From Hemicentrotus pulcherrimus (lineage: Eukaryota > Echinodermata > Echinoidea > Camarodonta > Strongylocentrotidae): a stretch of DNA of 64,000 nucleotides. Of this stretch, positions 41,601 to 47,600 are shown in pieces (positions within the stretch are counted from its first letter, which is position 1; each line of letters opens with the position of its first letter). The notes beneath the pieces are model-generated. The model saw only the letters and a list, made by a program, of their open reading frames with translations, did no database searches and was not told where the DNA came from. Location of the stretch: the NCBI GenBank assembly GCA_003118195.1, contig BEXV01000901.1, positions 62,185-126,184 on the forward strand, written 5' to 3'. The position numbers and the translations under genes were made by a program.

Positions 41601-44600
41601 TGGTGATCCATGTTCAACTGACCCATGCGCCAGTGTGACCCATTCGACCTGCGTGGTGAACGGTTCGACGTACGAGTGCCAATGTCGACCTGGATTCTCT
41701 CTTAACAGAGGCCGTTGTAGACGTGAGTTTGTTCTTAACATTTGTATTTATTTTCTAAATAGGCCTATGTTTGGAAACTGTAATGTAAATCTCTAATCCT
41801 CTAATTACATATTTCGCTCTTTGTTTAATAAATGTCAAATTACAAAATAATTTTCTTTGATATTGGTCAATAATAACGCCAGCTATATTCATTTTGTTTC
41901 CTACATTCTAAACGCCGAATTATCGAATTAGTTAAAGATAATTTTTGAAATATTATTCTAGAAATTCACATACTTTCAAGAAGCTGCTGAATGATACATG
42001 AATGTATGTTATACGATTTGTGAATCATTGTGTTTATGAATGGTTGTCAGTGAAGACCATACAATTCACGTTTTATCAGTACTACAATCATCTTTTTCTT
42101 TTAACACTAACATCATCCCTTCACGTTAATCATTTTGAATCCTTAAACTTTTCTTGATCGCCAAACAGTTGTCAACCAGTTCGTTGGTAGCTGCAGGATC
42201 ACTCGATTCCGAGGGGTAAAGGCGTCCTTAATTCAAGCTCTGTCCAGCAGTGTTACTCAAGAGTTTGTAGCTCTCGCAGCAGACGTAAAGCAAACGGTAA
42301 GCGAATAAGTTGCATATGTAAATATGAAAAGTATTTGTAGACCTTGTGGTAAACAGACGTTAGGGAATTCTTGAATGAAATAGTTTCAAGCTCCCCACTT
42401 CAGATGTTAAGGAAACTGAAAGAGAATAATAATTAGGCCTTTAGTTTATAGTTCTTGCGACAGCAAATCGACCTTATGTAAAGGATAGTGAATGATAAGT
42501 GGACTTAATATAAGCATGAAAAGGAAATGCGATAAAGAAACAGCAAATATGAGACCAAGTCATGGTATCATAGCAGGGGCGGATCCAGCCGGCGGCGAGG
42601 GAGGGGGCCTAATTCCCTTTTAAGGTAAAATTAACGTTACCATTTCTTTTTTTAATATCATTTCGGGGGTATCATAGATAGGAAAGTCATCTTCAAAATG
42701 TCACTCATTCTGTTAATAAATAAAAACCTTCTATTTCATCAACTTGTTATCAATTTAACACGATAAATCAAATCAAATCAAATCAAAAGAAGCTTATAGC
42801 TATATAATTCACTCATATAGATGTTTGTTCAACAATAATTTACGGTATTCTATATAAAAATCAATTATTTTCACAATGATATGATGCCATTATCATCCCT
42901 TAAATCCTCCCACATGTCATTCAGTTTCATTTGATTATAAGACAATATCGGTTGTATCGTATAGATTTAGTATTGCTTCAGTGTTATATCTACTTTGCTC
43001 TAAACAGCTGAAGACAATATACCAATACAGCGTCGTTGCCGATCGTTACATCAATATCGTGGTCGACTCTTTCCGTAACGGTTCTATCGTGGTCGATTAC
43101 CGGGTCGAGTTAGAGGACGATAATACCACGTTAGCGAACTCGTCGAGAGTTTCAGCAGCCTTCACGCAATCACTAGAGCAGACTGTTCAGAACGGAATCG
43201 TTGATGTCGCTATTGATGAGAATTCCATCATTGTCCATGGTTCGTGTCTTAACATCTATTATTCTATCTATTATGGATGCAAATGTACTTAATTGGGAGA
43301 AGGCACTCCTGCGTCAGCCAAAATCTCGCAAAACGAGAATCCACGAGAGCACGTACGTGCGGAACGGGATTCTGCGCCTAGAACCTTATTAGGCCAAATT
43401 TGCATACGCTCTGCGGACTGACTGAAGGCCTGCGATATGAATTGGAATGCCCTTTCCCAAAATCTAGTAGTGCTTTTGCACAGTAACTCCCAAAGACGTT
43501 TCTTTTCTTTAAATAGGATGTTGAATCGAAGATATCTTACTAATATAGAATCCAAATTTGTAATTAAGTCTTTGTTGGTTCTACAATAGTCATGCTCTGG
43601 CGACTATCGATCCGCGGTCAAAATAATTCGACACTAACCGAATTACTTACTTCAACCCCGAACCGTACTCTACCTAACCATAACAACTTATTATAAACGC
43701 CAATGAAAACACTAACCCTATAATTTAGACGAAATAAAGCCTAGCTGTAATAGAAGTCGAGTCACTGCTGGCAGTGAGTCAATATCAGATTTAGGAGGCA
43801 ATTCACACCATTGGGATACATCTTTGGATTTGAAAAGTGTGTTGTTGGGACACAGTTTAGTATTAAAAAGAGAGGATCTTTAAAGTTGTTGGGGGGCTAG
43901 AAAAAAGAAGAGATTCATTTTAATATTGTTTAACGTCTAATGATCTAATTTTTCTTACAGATTACAACGAATGTCTCTCCACCAATGACAATGACTGCGC
44001 AGACAATGCTGAGTGTATCAATACAGAAGGTTCATTCACATGTCGCTGTAATGATGAACTCATTGATATATCACCAGATCCTGACAGCGATCCAGGAAGA
44101 CTTTGCAGAGGTGAGGATATTAATATTAGAAAATCATTCTCATAATCAATGTTCTTCCTCAACCAGTATCATAATGCTGCCCCAAAACGATCTTGAATGA
44201 TTTGGTTCTTTGATTTTAATATTAAATGAGCAATGATAACAAAGTGAAGGTATGGCATGCCAATAACCCTGTTAATATTCTATCGCGCGTCCGGAGAATA
44301 GTCACAGAAATAATGTTATAGTGTTATCGGATATGCCACCGATTTAGTACCGTAAAGTAATGCGGTACATTGTGTTTTCTGCTATAATTATTAGCTTATT
44401 TTGCAGCGTTTCCTCCGACAGTAATGGGTACAGAATAATAATTCAAATCTTTTGTCGAGTTGAAGCATCTCACATAGACAATATCTAATTGAAACATTTA
44501 CTTAGGAAGTTAAGTAATTCTCTCCTGACCATCTAAAACTTTTTTTATTTTGGAGTCAATCAATAAGATATTCATGCTGATAGATTTTAATAGTTGTGTT

Positions 44601-47600
44601 TGATTGTACAAGTGAAGACCACTTGTATGATGCAAACAGGGAATATTTAATATTATTTACTAATAACATATTGGTTTATCTGCAGAACCCGGACCTTGTC
44701 CATCAGACCTACCTCACACATGCTCACCAGGAGCTATCTGTATGGAACATGCTACCGATGGGTATGTCTGCCAATGTATGAACGAGTTTCAGGATGTCTC
44801 ACCATTCCCATCACTGCCAGGGAGGATCTGTGAAGGTATGTAGTTCTACCGCCACCATCAAAGCCTACATACCACGCATGTTGCAGATTAATTGTGATCG
44901 TCAATTTAGTCAGTTATGTATCATGTTAGCCATCATCGTTGTCATAATCATAAACACGAAAGCATTGAAACATCTTCATGGTAACTAACATGATCACTAC
45001 CACCATCATCATCACCATCATCAACATAATCAACATCATCATCACCATTATCATCATGACCACCACCCCTACCACAACAGTAACGATCAAAACTAACCGT
45101 TTCAACGTTGCCATTATCACGTTGATATTGTTATTAACGAAATGTGTAACTATCGTCCCTGTATGCCCCCAATCACCATCGCCATATCCAAATAAATCCT
45201 TGTTTTCATCATTGGTACCATCCTTTTCTGCCGCATTATTAAAAAGACTTTTAAATTTTTTTTTTTTTTTTAAATCCACATATTCAGTCATTACATTTGT
45301 TCTTTTTCAGAAATTTGTCCAGATGGATTTTGCGAAAATGGAGGAACATGCGAAGCTTCGGCAAATGGATCTGTCTGCAAGTAAGTAATGCGCATCGTGA
45401 AGGCGATATTTCCTTATGAGATGTCTGGCGATCCTAATACCTGACTCCACATATTTGATGTGCAATACAGAAATTCATAATAAGGACAATTTCACGTTTC
45501 TATACTGGACGTATATATTATAAGAGTGCCTCTTTTGATATAACACAACCCTTCCGAAGAATGTACGCTCGTCCAAGCCATGTTCAAGCCTCCTTAGTCG
45601 GTGAATCACATAACATAATATGATATACGAAGATACAAATAAATACAAGAATGTGTACCATATGAGTACATTTAATTATACATCTGGATGCCAAATGAAT
45701 TGATTGAATGGGTTACAAGTCAGTGAAGTCACAAGCATGATCACAAGTTAAGTAAATGTTGATTTCTTTGTTTCAGCTGTGTCGGCGGGTACTCTGGAAC
45801 ACAGTGTGAAATAGGGCCTTCAGGTAAGTGACTGATAGTCAAGAAAGTGTGTTGGCTACTATTTCGTCATATAAAATATATATTGTACATTATAATGAAG
45901 TATCATTTTCTGGGTTTCAATGGCTTCGCCTTCGACCTACGTGTATGATCTATATGAACTTTGTCTTCTCTAGCCTATAATGCAAGATTGTCATTAATTT
46001 TAGAATATAATTTGTTAAGTTAGATGGTATAAAACTTAAAGGAGGCTATGGGGGCCATTTTGAAAACCAAACATCAGTACCCCCGAATAATTTGTTTAGC
46101 TTGCACATGCAAAGGCGTAGAAGGTGTGTACGTAGGGGTGAGGGGGTAAGGGGCACACGAAGGGGCTGCAAAGTATTGAAAGTTTGAATATATACCCTCA
46201 CTTCATTTTCTTGCAGCAATTTATGTATAACTCTATATAGCTTTTCTAGTATACTTTAACGATTTAGATAACATTTGCATTTGATTTGTTATAAAGTGTC
46301 AAGATTCAGCTAGCCGACATTAGCTACGCCCCCCCCCCCTCCCTCCTTTCCCGGCAAAATTGTGCCTGTATGCCTAAGTTCACATGATATCCCGAAAGGC
46401 AATTTTGAGGCCTTGTACATCACTTATTGAAAAGGCCACTTGCGTTGATTTCTGGAAAGTCTTTGGGATCATGTTTTCTACTGCAAGTGATGGGTTTTTT
46501 TTGTTCTTTCCAGGTCGACTCCATGCTCTTGAGATCCTGGGCATCGCTCTCGGTTCCGTGATCTTTATCGTTCTCGTCGTCGTCCTCACGGTCTTCTGCT
46601 GCGCCATCAGCAGGAAACAGAATCGCTACAGAGAATCTTCTAAACGCCGCCGTGGTCGTGGAAACTCACAACCTCGCTTCTTCCACGATCCGGATTGGGA
46701 CCCCATTGATGAGCGTAGCGAGGACTCGCTGTCGAACGCAGCCTACGATGTAGCGGCGAACACCAGCGCGATGATGATGGAGGATGAAGGGAGGAGCCGG
46801 CGGATCGCTGGTTCTGTGGGACAGCTACCAGAATTCGAAGTAAGTCCTCCTCCTCCTTCTTCTCCTCCTCCTCCTCCTCTTCCTTTTTAACATTTTTCTT
46901 TTTCTTTTTGTCCTTGCTTTTCTTTTTGTTTTTGTTTGTTTGTTTGTTTGTTTTCTTCTTCTTTTTCCTTTTCTTCTTCTTTTTCTTCTTCAGATTCCTG
47001 TCCTTCTCCTTCTTCTCTTTCTCCTCTTATTATTCTAATCAACGTATACGATATGGATTATTCAAACATGATAAATACTGTGTGAAACGAGTCATTAACA
47101 TCCTACTTTAATACTTCACTATTAACTGCGCAGAATTTAGAACTGTATACTTCGAGTAAATTCAAGTGATGCTGTGCGGCCAGCGTTGGTCGGTCCCCTG
47201 TGCCCAATGTCGAGGTACAAGTCCAAGGGAGTGTTTCACATAGAATAAGATAGACTTCAAGTTGAACTTAACAATGGCAAGCCGTTTATGCCACCGTTTG
47301 CTCTCACCATTATAATCTTTAGATTATTTTGTTTTCTTCAATACTGAATTACCAATAAATGTAAATTCTGTAGATTTGTGACCATGATTTGTAAGTCCCT
47401 TGAGAGATGCCAGTAAATGGTGAGGGCAAACAGTGGCATGAACGGCCTGCCATAGTTCAAGTCCAACTTAAGTCGATCTTAGTCTTTGCGAAACAAACAT
47501 GTTGGCCTAATCAAGAAAATTCCTCCTGGTTTGTATGTGGATACCCCGGAATAGCGGTGAACTTGTGCTTATGATGTTTTTGTCAAAACACGGTTCGGAT

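Noticed and set aside
44926..45291. 121-codon minus-strand ORF with Met/Val/Ile repeats
   Set aside because: Product of an (ATC)n low-complexity tract in an intron.
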